Source of the DNA: Lactifluus volemus
Lineage: Eukaryota; Basidiomycota; Agaricomycetes; Russulales; Russulaceae
Direction: 5' to 3'
NCBI GenBank assembly: GCA_022376515.1
Contig: WTXI01000014.1
Span: 496,001 to 560,000 of the forward strand
Length of the DNA stretch: 64,000 nucleotides
Under the pieces are notes generated by a model. The model was given only the letters and a program-made list of their open reading frames with translations. It was not told where the DNA came from and did no database searches. How positions within the stretch are numbered: position 1 is the first letter of the stretch; each line of letters opens with the position of its first letter. The translations under genes and the position numbers were made by a program. This document shows, piece after piece, positions 14,228-26,349 of the stretch.

Positions 14228-17200
14228 TTAGTCGGAGATTCCTATCCTGTCAGTGCCTGCCAGCTTGTGGAGGAGCTGCTCGATGTTTCTAATCCGGTCT
14301 CCAAGGTCATCAAATCGCATGTGCATGCTATCGAGGCGGTCTCCAACGAGATCAGTCGTCGCTCCGTTGAAGAGGTTATATCACTATCCTCCTGAGGCGG
14401 CAGGCAGCGGATGAGGTGGTGGTCCTCAGTATGTTTCCCGGAACTCCGCATGACGTCTGGAACGCCACGCGCGTCGCATGCGTCGCATATGAACAGGTCG
14501 TCTAACGGCGCAAGGTGAGAACTCGGAATTCAGGTGAGCAACGAGACCTTAGGACTGACCTTGGCAAAAAATGCAATACCAAAACGGGAAGGAAAGGGAG
14601 CCGTTGCAGTTGCCACATGTAGGCAAGTCGCAATCCTGTGTTTGGAGGGATGACTCGGGAGGTTGCGTCACATCTTGCGGAGTATCCTCTTGTGGGCTGT
14701 GGGGAGTATCTCCTGCGCTTGATATATTCGCTGCGTCCACTTCATCATCCTCCTGTGGCAGTGTAGAACATTCTGCAATCCTCTTGCAGATATCTCCCAC
14801 TCGTTCGAATGCCGCACATGCCGCAGCATGTGCACGGCCGTGTTGACGTGTCAGCACAACGGTACGAACCTTGACAAGTTTATGGTATGGTTCGTGTGTA
14901 TCCTCGAGGTCCTTGCGATGTGTGACACGCGCAATGACGCACTGTGGTGCTGAGCAAAGATCCAAAGGGTTGTGAACCGCCGTGTTCTTGTTGGCACAAT
15001 CAAGACAGAACAGCCGAGCACCGCCGATGCAGCCACCACACGAATCACACCATGCATTCCTGTAGATTGTGTCAACGTTAAAATTCGTCACGTGCTGCGT
15101 CCAGGACGCACTCGTGCACCCATGTACTCGCGCGTATGCGGTTGATCTGAGAACGGTAGAAGCAAGCATCTGCCGGTGTCAGCCGTTGTGCAGCTGCACA
15201 GAGCCGTTGAATCTCTTCGTCGTCGGCGGCGTCCCAAAGTATAGGTAACGGACTGTGAGGGCGATTACCGTCTCCCGGTCATCACGACGCTGAGAAAAAT
15301 ACGACCATGACCAACGGTCCCGACGTATGTCGTTTCGCACGGCTGCAATTGCAAATTTCCACAGCGCGCGAGCCTTGTTATCCGACAGGTCTTTGATACT
15401 AGGGTATACGGTGAGATACCAAGGTTGGATTCTGCGAAACTCCATTTGGCCGGTGGAGATGTCTGGATCGGCTGACGAGCCCCAGACTCCGGTCAACGCA
15501 TCTCGGTCTGGATCGAAGTGGCCGTTGAAAAAAACGGCAGCCCAAAATTCATCCGGAAATGACATCTTGAACTTGACTTGCATGACTTCCTTTGTTTCCC
15601 AAGACCCAGTGATACTGTAGCGTCCTCTATTAGACCAGGCATCGGCCTTGAAGTCATGTTCGCCGTCAGCAGGCTCGATTACAAATGTCATCATCGTTTC
15701 AGTTCCGCTGGTCTCTCGGCTGCCGTCGCGTTCGTAAAAATAGCCGTGCCAGTGGCCCAAACTGTACTGCACGATTAGAAGGCGAGAAAGGTTAGATGTA
15801 AATAAACAGAGAGCGCACATGTCTTTTAACGGCGATTGAATATCACGAGAACTTGAAATATCTTGGGTTGAATGTCCATCATACACCCAGTAATTGAGCT
15901 CCATCTCGTCTTTGCATTCGTAGCTCAAAATACCCTCCAGTTTGATATTTTGGTCTTCGTCTGCGTCGTTGTATGGTATGACTGGAGGATTAAGATTCCG
16001 GACGTATTCCACGGACCACAAAGCGTTTTCGTTATAGAAATACCGGAACTACAATCCGAACCTCAGAAGGTAGAACAGACCGAATGAAAAACACATAGCA
16101 TACAATCCCGTAAGCAAAGGTTTGGAAGTGCCTCTCAGGGTCGAGTTTCTGTTGAGAAAAGATGTCTACAAAAATTGGTAGGGTCAGCGTTGAAAAAGGG
16201 GTCAGGGGACAGGCGGTGGGGCGAATGTAACCAAACCGCCGACGTAAGGAGGAATCAACGGTCCTTGTCATCGAGAGTGGCAGGACTCGCCCCTCCAGCG
16301 TCCCGAGTTGTAAAGATAGAATAGTTGACATACTGTTGAGGTCATCCACGCGGTCCCGAATTGCCCCGATCACAAATAAAATGCTTTCCATGCTATGCCA
16401 AAGCTCACGCCAGTCCAAGATCTTTTTCTGCATGACTTGCATAATCTCGTAGTGGCGGCTCACTAGCAAGTACAGTAACGGGAAAACGACCTATATTGTT
16501 TCGATGAGTCGAACGTAGCCTAGCGCCGAGCGAGTTGGAAGTGCTGACCTTTTCGATGCGGCCCCCGCCGCCGGTTATGAGCGTAAGGGTATCAGTCCCG
16601 TCAATAACGTACTCTACTGCTTTCAGGTTATTGCCTAATCGAATTTCTTCTGCTTCCAGATACGACTCGAATTTTTCTGGATGGCTTGGCCCAGGTTGTA
16701 ATTGGAATGTGGCCGCGGTCAGTGTGTGAACAGGCTTCCAGGCGTAAGTGAAGTAGTCATCGATAGACTCCCGGTTGGGAGGGAGCACCTTGGCGCGAAC
16801 ACCCTCCATCTGAGCGAAGAGATCTTCTATCTTTTTAGCGTAGTCGATGATAGATGACCTATATCCTGCCAAAGACTCAGCAGGCCGTGTGATAGCGGGA
16901 GATGCGCTGCTCACCAACTCCCCAGAAGGCTACCCATTGAGGGAGGCTGCAAGTGATAAGCCAGTGTCCATCCAGACTTGAAACGATACTAACCTCCAAT
17001 TTTCCGGTCGAGACCTCGTAAAGTTATTCATCTCCGCGATAGTGATGAAACCTGACGCGTCGTCATCAAATGCCTCCATGATAGGTTGCAACCATGAGAC
17101 ATCCAAATATTTGATTGCCCAGGCGTCCGGATTTTGAGAGCTGTTCGCTGGAGTAGTTCTCAGCCTATGGACAGCGGGAGCCTCAGAAGCATGCTTCTCC

Positions 17201-19109
17201 AAGTAATGGTCTCGGAGGGCGAGCACAAAATGACGAGCTTTCACGTTCCCACGCCATCCCTTCAGACATAATTAATTTCTATGGCCTCAATGTGATGAAA
17301 ACGCCATTGCACCTACCATTTCCGTCCAAATCTCGTGAATTGACTGAAAATCATAGCGGGTTATAGCCATACGTTTGCGGAGAGACAAAGGAAATACTCA
17401 CACGGTCGAGGATCCTCTCGTGGGGACCACCTTTCACCTCTTGAATGACGCGATCACTCTCTCGCGTAACAACAAGTGACAACTCGTCGACGATCTGGCG
17501 CTTTGCACTTCGAACTTGCGAAAGAACACTGTTCTATTCTTCTCCACGGCAACATCGGGCTCTTCAAAGATATCATCTCTGAGATCGTCGGCATTCCGGT
17601 TCGTGTCTGTAGGCTTTCCTCGTTGCGCGCGGCGCCCCTTGGCACTGGGCGCACTTGACACCTTGTTCGCGGTTTCATCCAGCTCGAGTAGCATCTTGTC
17701 GTCATTCTGGAGAAGTTTTACGCCTCCTTTTGCATCCACAAGCTGCATAAGTTGTTTCTGCTCAGGGCTTACTAGCCGCTCAAATAACGTCATCATAGCG
17801 TCCATCCTGTGTACAAGTTGAACACACGATTAGGGTAGAAACATAATACGAACTTTTTATCGAGCGCTTTTGTTTGGTCATCAATAGTATTGAGCTTAGC
17901 ATTAGCCTCCGTCACACCTCGGCCCGTGTGGATAGACAGTTCGAACTCGAAGTCTTGGCGCCTCTTGGAGAAGAGCCTTACATAGCCCAGGAGTTTGCAT
18001 TCCACAGTGGGCTCTGGAACACCTTCGCCAGGAGTTTTTTCTTCGAATACGTATCGCAAATATTCGAACAGGATTTGATATCCTCTGCAGTTTGCTCGAC
18101 AAGAGGTGACAACCGATCTGCAACATTTCGTCCATCAGGTCCAACGAGCTTGTCACTCTCCGCCGGGACGTCATGGAGGCTGTACGATATGAGTAAGGTG
18201 TAGTAGATGGATAATATTACGCACAGTAGCAATACATTCATCATATCTTTTATCTCAGCATGAAGTGCAATGATCTTCTTGTCGTTATCGCGACGCTTCA
18301 TCTCGAGCGTGTATATAGTCTTGAAGGCCAGAACAGCAACTAGTTTACCGATCATTTCGTGTCCACGCGTGTCATAGATCCAACATACCGCCAATGAAGG
18401 GATGCAAGCCCGCAACTTCATCTAGAGCGTGCATGAAAATAGGCATACCCTCTAAAAATTTATCAATTCCCTCTTTTAAAGCTAGGCCAGTGTCACTCTC
18501 TTCGAAAGCGCCAAAAGCTGCCTCAACTAGGGGGGTGAATAGTACCATCTCATCCTGTATTGCAGTAACTATGACATTGTCATCTAACGGTAGAAATCAG
18601 CTTGGTACAAAAAAATTCATAGAATAAGCCTAAGTTGCTGAGAACGACCATCAACCAAGCCATCAACTTCAAGTCTATAGCGCATGTTGGGTTCATCCTT
18701 AACCGAATTCGGGGCTTCTGCAAAGGTTCTGACCCGGAATCCTCAGGTTGTACCACCTCTATGCGTAGTTCCATGGGAGGATTAATATCAAGACTGACGA
18801 CGGGAGGAGGCATCGGTAGAGGTTTTTCGCGAATTTCAACGTCAGGGATAGGTGTTTCGGCCTTGAGTGACATGGAAAGTGTAGATGGTGAATCCGCGCG
18901 ATCATAGGTAGACACAGTCTCCTTCTCCAAGGGTAAGGTATAATGGGCACCGGTTCAGAAGTCTTCCGCTGTTTCTTGGGTGGTTTTTTGGATTCGTCAA
19001 AAGATAGGCTTCGTTCGGAATCGTCAGCAGAAGTACGATTCGCAAGGCGTGGTTGGCTGAGCTTCTTCAATAAACGGGAGAAAGGCATTGGTGCAGAACA
19101 AGGGGTCAA
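14228..19109 (-). CDS. Large EF-hand / ZZ-type zinc finger protein, paralogue B (frame breaks)
   Basis: Same domain order as paralogue A: helical N-terminal region (IGGLVAVLAF.., about 18340), RRQDFEFEL, EF-hand loop DDDASGFITIAE (about 17080-17045), LGHWHGYFYE beta-rich domain (about 15750), ZZ finger with CDSC, CLDC, DLC, HEPYH (about 15060-14880), CIFC/CDAC tail and a coiled coil. It has an extra Pro/Ser-rich N-terminal extension of about 100 residues (from MPFSRLLKKL at 19088; an upstream ATG is at 19109) that A lacks. Single missing bases break the frame near 18950, near 17500 (after FEVQ, where A continues KDQIV) and near 14341 (coiled coil, where A continues SIEDRLDSM). Correcting the last moves the stop from 14242 to 14228. 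Either a pseudogene or, more likely given the same pattern elsewhere, assembly deletions. Confidence 0.75.
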
Positions 19110-19167
19110 CCCTCAACTCTGAGATCTGGGGACTTTGTTGGGAACGCACCTCCCAGTGATGATTTTA

Positions 19168-19530
19168 TTACCCGGTAAACGCCAAAGTGAAGGTCAGTGA
19201 CCAGGGGAATGTGGAAACCTGTGTTGAACGCGGATCACGGAGAACCAGTGACAGCTTATCCCCAGTGGGAGAGTTCCCATTGGAGGCAACACCGGGATAG
19301 CCGCCGATTACCTAGTACATCTTCACCAGGTTAAACTTACTGTACAATGACAACGGTGGCCGCCCAAGTCAAGATAAACGCCGATATTACGCGCTTCCGA
19401 GTCGTATTTCCGATATTCAATGCTATTACTGTAAGTTATAGGAACGGATATGGTACTGCCTGCACCTGAATCGCTGGTAGGCTGTGCATACACCGCGACA
19501 AGTATCCAAGTTGGAACGCCCGCTCAACGC
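19168..19530 (-). CDS. Unidentified coding-like exons
   Basis: Two minus-strand stretches look coding: about 19530-19341 (contains ILVAVYAQPTSD and NIGVYLDLGGHRCHC) and 19311-19168 (VIGGYPGVASNGN through LAFTG and a stop). They join in frame across a GTAAGT...TAG gap of only 29 nt, which is very short for an intron. Residue composition suggests a small beta-rich protein. No start or upstream exon was found, and no family is recognised. It may be a fragment. Confidence 0.35.
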
Positions 19531-20682
19531 GTCAAGAAGATTCAATTCAGCTAAGGTGGAAAATGTTACTGTAGGTACGATGATGGAAATGACTCGAACT
19601 TGGAGTTCTCTTACCTTACGGTAGTATCCCATCGTAAATCGGTGTCTGAGGGAAACGAAACAAGTGACCAAGTTAAGTTAGCACCCACCGGGCCGGCAAG
19701 TCGGTTCCGTCGTTTGTGGAGCGTCGTGTGGGCAATTCAATCACTGTTTCACGGTGCTCGCTCTGGCCCTGGCAACCTCCACACGTTTACCACGTTACGT
19801 ATCAGACTCATTGAACGCCTCAAGCTATCCACGTACCTCATGGGGGAATTTTCCAAGATGATGGACTGGCGTGACGGTAAGTGTACATATATACACTACA
19901 AAAGGATCTGTATCTACCCACTTGAAATGACATCGCCTTTCCTGCAATTTATCACGGCTTTGGCAGGAATCAGAAAACCCCATAAGTAGCCTATGACTCG
20001 GACCTTATCTGTTGGCTAACGCCAGGTCCTATTTTTAAACACGAACACCCCTCAGTTGTCACTAGAACATATTATATTCGGCCATCATGCATCACGCGTC
20101 AGATCTGCATCAGACCCTAACTTGTTCATCAGATACCGGGGCCGTCGATAGAGAACAAACAATTTTGAGTTTCGCTCGCCGACAAACAAAGCCCAGTGTG
20201 TGTAACCATCAGAGGAGTTTGTATGCGTGACAATGGGGCTACTGTAAGCGGATTTCTCACATGGTACATTTTCTGTCTTATCAGGGAGTTTGATAGCGGC
20301 GTGTTCTACTTGCCTTTGATATTACAACACTGTTGATCCACACGAGTCAAGACTACTCAGTGCTGCTTGGGTTACCGCAAGGCCTCGTTTCTTGCCCGAC
20401 GAATTTTCACTTTTCATAATCCTCAGGATTTCAAGAAAACACTATCGGAGGGTCCCTTCTAACCTACCCATCTCTTCTGAGGCCAATGGATCCTGATTTC
20501 CGAGTTGGGTAGAACTCTGGGAGCAATTGCACAGCGCATTCTCATTATACATTCCATGAAGGGTTCACATGCGACACTCATTGATGAGAACCGCGGCAGA
20601 ATACATCAGCTACATCCCTGGTATGTACAGGCGAAGACCCTCAGCTTAGAGTACAAGAGATTGAACGTTACCGAAGTACTCG
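19531..20682. other. Region without recognised genes
   Basis: Open frames exist on both strands, for example the plus-strand stretch at 19600-19989, but none shows a recognisable motif or consistent splice structure. Presumably contains the 3' end of the dioxygenase-like gene and regulatory sequence. Confidence 0.4.
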
Positions 20683-22198
20683 TCAAGAGACATAAATCAC
20701 CAACAGAATGTTCACAACCAGCTTATCTAACAAGCCCCGTGACACAAGCGGCACACGTTCTTTTGACACGCTCCCGCTCATCTCCTTGTCTGCCAGCAAA
20801 ACTATGCCCGCCTCTGCGAGCGGGATCGCACCGCTTGTTCAATCCTGTACTGGAGATGGATTGTTTCCTCTTCCCCATACCCTCCACTCATGGAAGGCGG
20901 CCAGTAGTGTTGTACGTGGTACTATCGGTAACTTCCGGGCCATACTCAACGACAGCGTCCACGGGCCAGATGTATCCACCAGCGGTCCAACGCAATTCTG
21001 GGGAAAGCTTGTACAGCTTTACAGCGTGGTATAGGATCGAGTCGCCACCCTTCAGCTATCGGATGGTAGACAGAGGGTCAGGTGGTGCCACGCATGCTTA
21101 CTATTGGCTTCACTCACATACGGCACCAGTGACTCGGCGAGTACGTCTGCCGGACTGACATTGTATTCACCCGTCAGATAAAAGCGATCGTACGCCCACG
21201 CATTACGTTGAAAACTTGAGCCAAATTGTCCAAGATGTAGTCACTCGGCGTGATGAGTGGATCAGGGGATACGCCAGCCGGGCCAAAGTCTTGAGATGTA
21301 CTCCGTACGAGATGGTGATACGACAGCCCTTCTGCACAGGTTCGACCTCTGTCGAGCAGTCTGACAGGTACGCAACCCAATCTATCTGTCCACTTTTCCC
21401 GCTACGCCCTTGGAAACGCTCCACTCCTCCCTCGGGAGAGGTCACAAATAATGCACCACCACGAAAGCGAACAGGTAGCGTCAGAATCACAGTCGCGACA
21501 CGCATGTCGCCAGGGATCCCTTGTGCGGCCATGCGAGCGCGAGTCGGAACGATCTCTAGTTTGTCACGCACGGCTTGAAGGTATGTCCGGCTGGAAGCGT
21601 GGAAAAAAGCGTGTTGCGCACCGCCTCGAGGATGGGGTGGTTGGCAAGTTCAAGGGAAGTCGTCAGGGGATGATTCGTCGGAAAGAAGAGTGAGTCGCAT
21701 TCCCCGTCCTCTACTTGTGCATGGGGTCGGCATGCGGCGATCAAGACGTCCAGGCAGGAGGTGTGTCGTAATCGACGTCAATGGGGAAATCGAGCGAGTG
21801 CGTGATCCCACTCTGACGAGCGTTTATCAGCCTGGGGAAACCTGGAAACTCATCAAAAAGCCACCTGCCTTTGTCCGGAAGAATAGGCTGAGGGTGGCAG
21901 GGTCGACTGGTATACGTCCACATGTCGCATAGGGACGTGCCTTGGCTGCGATGACATTTCCAATGCTTTCTTTGAGAGCGGCCTCGCTCGAATAGTCGGA
22001 CACCGCGCGGCGCATGGGCGGCCGAGTGTGACCCCGGGGACTCGGTGCACGCTCTATCTCGAAATCCGCACTACTTGGAGCTCGGTAGGCCACCACAGAC
22101 GGCAAATTGCGCCCAACGACCGACGGTGAGACAGCGGGGGAATGCATCATCATCGAGACACCCATAGAGGGTGACAGGGGATTTGCTGAAGGTATCAT
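20683..22198 (-). CDS. 2OG-Fe(II) dioxygenase-like protein (prolyl 4-hydroxylase-type fold)
   Basis: Belongs to a fungal group with a prolyl-4-hydroxylase-like 2-oxoglutarate/iron domain. Recognisable part: VATVILTLPVRFRGGALFV, then VAYLSDCSTEVEPV and ITISYGV (about 21510-21300), which match the core strands; the aspartate of YLSDC and following residues are typical of the group, but the full HxD...H triad could not be confirmed. Later exons include DSILYHAVKLYKL (about 21060) and KERVPLVSRGLLD ending at 20683. An intron at about 21120-21060 (GTGAGT...TAG) joins two of them. One base seems missing near 21745 (PPAWTS to LIAAC). The linker near 21865-21895 also needs a short intron or an indel. 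The N-terminus is low complexity (MIPSANPLSP). Substrate unknown. Confidence 0.68.
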
Positions 22199-23813
22199 TA
22201 TGGTGGGTGGGTGGGTCAGGGTGCAAGGTAGAAAAGAGCTCGAGCTGAGGTGTTTGTGAATCGGAGACGCCGGATGACAAACCGCTTATCTGATTCCACG
22301 CTTCGCGCTTTCGTGGTCAAGTGTGCACGGTACAAGGAGGTCTCGTGTAGGATTACACAGATAGGTCCTCAAAATGAGGCGCATATGCGGGGGGAGGACC
22401 GGGGCATCAATCAATGTTAGGCGATTATCAGTGCAACACGCCGAAACCTCGTGTCCGCGTCCCATCATGACAAGACATCAATATTCCATTTAAAGACCAG
22501 ATCCCATAGGGGGTTGCCTTTTCTGAACCTAGAGAAGCAGTGGGAGTGCCAATGGTTCGTGTCCACATAACTGATGGCCTAGGGAGCAGCGTACTCCAAC
22601 TATACTAGTTGAGCGGTTAGACCGTTTTCCTTTGTCCGGAGGTTTTTTCAAATGAAGCTCTAATCGGCGTGGCATTTCTTTGTAGGAGGTTGAAAGTTTA
22701 AACTCGTCTCGCTGTCACTAGCGCTAGAAGCTCCGGCCGGGGACAGCGGAGTCGTTCAGAGGCTGAAGTTTGTAGCAGGATTATCGGCGTCTATTCATCA
22801 GCACCCGAACGTCTATTCATCAGCACCTGAATCTTCCACGAACTTGAAGAGAAAGTGGTCCAGTCGCGTGCGCTAGGACGGGGGCTCTTGATTGCCTCAC
22901 TGGCAATAGTACATCGAGATACTATCGCATGCCGGCGCCGCGGTTCGATCTCGATGGGGACAGGTAAGTTTACCTGACCTTTATTGGACATCCCGAAGCG
23001 TCATGGAATTCTAGAGCGTCTGGAAATCAGATGATTTTCCAGCAAGCAAAAGCAAGCAACGCCACTGCCGACAAAAATCGTAGTTCACAGAAACCTTTCG
23101 CGTGATGTGGCTTTGCGGGCACTGTACTGAGAAGAGCACGGCGCGTGCCCTATGACTCGGCGGCGCAGTTGTAAGTGCTGGTTCCGACGTTCGGTGAAAC
23201 CTTCAGTCAATATATCATAGCTTATCTGAATATGTACCTAGCAACTGAACTCAATCGGCCGCGGAGTCCGGTAAAAGGGGGCAGAGGGTAGGTCGCCTAC
23301 AGTATATATTATATCGGATCGTCGATGACACGAACCTTCCAAATGCAAACGTTGACGTACTGAAGACGTCTCTTTGTTAGCCCTGTGCCGGGTTGCGGCG
23401 TTGCGCTGTAGAGTTCTCCGCCAGAAGTCTGGTTGATACTGTACTCTAACAGTTTGAATGCGTTTGGTGGGCGTCCAGAGTCGGCATCCCGCGGCCACGA
23501 AGCAACGAAGACAGTCCATTGCCTTTTAGCTATTCAAAAGATCATGAATATCATGTCCCAAGGTTACGAGATCATGCTGTTTCGACTCCATGCCGGCGCA
23601 TGATGCTTGATGGTACGAAGCTGATCACACGGTAACATTTTAAACCTCAATCACCTTTGATCGACGCGGACACTTACCTCCGCCGGGATGATAAATACAT
23701 TAGCATACTATACGTGCAGACTTGTATATATGACACATAACCCACAGCCAGTCAGCCCAACTAATCTAACAAGTAAAACATGTATGTCTGCTACGGAAGT
23801 GTCATCCTCTAAC
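22199..23813. other. Gene-poor region
   Basis: No convincing exon on either strand. Holds an imperfect 20-bp tandem duplication near 22790-22830. The rest presumably includes the promoter of the dioxygenase-like gene and the 3' region of the GT90 gene. Confidence 0.5.
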
Positions 23814-26040
23814 CTAGAACTTAAAGTCCATGGTACTACGATCGTCTGCTGCGAGCCGTGCATATTCTAAGCAAAGCCGATATACATATGCTGTGGAGAT
23901 TGACGCGTGGTTAGCGGCGGAGACACAGGGAGCAGGACGCCAAGCTCACCCTCCATATCGACCCGACGGCCGATTGTATTATGCCAGTTTTTCCCTGCGC
24001 GGGCGATACGCCGTAAGCGTTTATCGCCGTCGGTGGGTATGCGCTGTGTTCGTGGCACGTCTTGCGCTGTAGAGTTCACAGTAACAAGCGCATCTTGCGT
24101 ACCACCTGAGAAGAAGGCATGGATGTTGTATATCTCGGTATATGACGTCGACAGTGGGATGTAATGAAGCCTGAACACACAATTGTGATATCAGGAAAGA
24201 TATGCACAGAACCAAGACGTACCAGGGTTGTATCCAATCAGAGAAGAACTCTTGATACACGGTAGACTTGATGACCGCACTATCGGACCCCAGGAAGGCG
24301 AGGAACTTGCCAGAGTAGCCCATTCCATCCAAGTCGAGAAGGTACTTATGTTTCCAGTGGTCACTTAGAACTGCTGCGTCATCAAAACGATGGTCCCGGA
24401 CTTGCTGCTGGTAGCCACCAGGATAGTGTTCGTGGTCGACCGAGCTGACAAAGGCGACGTCCATAATTTCCCGATTTAGGGAGGCTATCGGCACAGAGGC
24501 ATATACAAAATTCGTGGAGTTTGGTGGGTCAGCGAAGACTATTGTGCGGTTAAGGTCAGATGAGCTACTGGCGAGCCGGACGAACCTGAAAAAAAAAATG
24601 AGATATTGCCATATAAGTGAGGAAGAGAATTACCGATGTCGCTGGTAATACGGTGAGAAGCCTCGCGGCGAACTACCGCCGCCAGTAGTAGCACCGCGAA
24701 AAAAAATCATATCGTCCTTCTTCTCCCAGGGTATTTCCATACTATCGAGCTGCTTGATTTCTTGGTTCACATCGTCCCATGCATATGTATGACGCCGAGT
24801 GGTCCCGTAGTAATAATGGCTTGGAATCTTGATGTCGCTGAAGCCCAAAGCTTTTGCAGGGGAGAAAATCGGATATAGAACGGGAACAGTTCGCCAATCC
24901 GAAAGAAATGACCTTGTGATATATGGGCAGATGGGATGTCACAAAAAGGTAATGTTCTAGCGGTTTCCCTGGCGAAAGTAAAATCGGGACCAAGGGAGGA
25001 CCCAGGAACATGGAAGTAATTAGCAGTGCCATTGAAGCCAATCGTTTGCTTTGAGCTCATGATCCGTCGGGCTGGGGATTCTGGGGGACAAATCCGACGA
25101 AAGGCTTCCCAGACACTACCCTCCCCCCTCCAGTCAGGTACGGAAAGGTGGTCTGCGATGCCTTCTTAAGCCATTTGCTTGTCACATTTCGAAGGGAATG
25201 ACAAGAACACACCGTAGGGCTCTTCGCGGGTGATATTAGAGTATTTTCGGTGCTCCCATGGTACGAGCACGCGGCCTTCCGACCGAGCGTTGATAGCGAA
25301 GTCAAGGTCAGGGAGCTGAATACCAGGAATGGAAGGTTGATTGACAAAAAGCGTCGTACTTTAGTCAGACGCACCGTTTTCCGAAACTTCTCTATCATTC
25401 TCACAAAATTACGAGCACGCATACCCACGTCATCCTTATCCATGCGCGACTTGACATTGACTGCTTCTGCCTCGCCGCCTCGTATGCGTACCAGGTCGAC
25501 GGAAGGAAGGTCTTGAGCTGCCTAGTCGGCATGGTGCATTAGGTAATGCATCCAAGAAGAAAAGGAGGCGAAGCATCACACCTGAAACGCTCTCCGTCTG
25601 AACTCCGCACCTGTCATCTCCCAGAACGGCTCTAAATCGCCAAAAAGGCCGTCGTACTCATCCACCAATTTTACCTTATTCGTCTGCGCGAAACGCCACC
25701 ACGAATCAAAGCCTTTGGGTGGGCTACGACCGTATCGTCGTTTGTATTCTGAGACGGCACTACGGAGGGAACGGCTCTGGCGAGACATCACCGCGCGGAA
25801 GCGATATTCTGCATCGTCCATGAGGCGCGGTATTGGGTGCTCTGCGACATTCCCTAATAATCGTGCGGGTCCAGGACGTGCGAGTTGTGGTGGTGTTGTA
25901 CGATCCTGTGGGAGGTACAAAGTTGACCAGTGACCCGCAAATATTCCAGCTTGCACGAAGATGAAGACAAGGGCCGCAATAAAAGAGTAGAATCTACGCG
26001 TGTCCCATAGTGAATGTTCAGATGAGTCGTGCTGCGACAT
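23814..26040 (-). CDS. CAP10-like glycosyltransferase family 90 protein
   Basis: GT90 members include the Cryptococcus capsule protein CAP10 and a beta-1,2-xylosyltransferase; they act in the Golgi on glycans. The protein starts at MSQHDSSEHSL (26040), has one N-terminal signal-anchor (FIAALVFIFVQAGIF), and then family blocks: YGRSPPKGFDSWWRF, DEYDGLFGDLEPFW, DLDFAINARSEGRVLVPWEH, VPDWRGEGSVWEAF, IKIPSHYYYGTTRR, DDMIFFRGATTGGGSS, YLLDLDGMGYSGKF, EFFSDWIQPW, RIARAGKNWHNTIGR and a spliced final exon AYVYRLCLEYARLAADD ending at 23814. Introns near 25380-25320 and 25215-25160 restore the frame cleanly. No frame break was seen; the gene appears intact, a type II membrane enzyme. Confidence 0.94.
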
Positions 26041-26349
26041 GGGGGCATTAAAAGTGGAGGCAACGTCGAGATGGGTGGAAAAGACACACGGGCAACTTCT
26101 CACCGGGTTCAAAGCTTCAAAGGCACACGTGATTATGTAATCACTGCCATGACGAATTTGACCATAAGAGGGGACCACCCAATTATGGTCAAATCAGATA
26201 TCGATTCGAAGAATCACTACCAGATTAAAAAAATTCTATAAATTGCGGGAAAGTATATCTATCAGGAAGCGTAGTATTTACACGTCTGCTAGGCTCCAAC
26301 CTCATCAAAACCGAATCGTACAGTGACTGACTCTCCCAAGTCTTCAAAT
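26041..26349. other. Spacer between UbiA and GT90 genes
   Basis: About 300 bp between two minus-strand genes; presumed 3' region of the prenyltransferase and promoter of GT90. Nothing further is seen. Confidence 0.5.

Noticed and set aside
14228..19109. Calling paralogue B a firm pseudogene
   Set aside because: Its frame breaks have the same one-base-missing form as those in essential genes nearby, so sequence error is at least as likely.
20505..21158. Open frame of 217 aa on the plus strand
   Set aside because: It lies opposite the exons of the dioxygenase-like gene, whose minus-strand translation has real family blocks; the plus frame has none.
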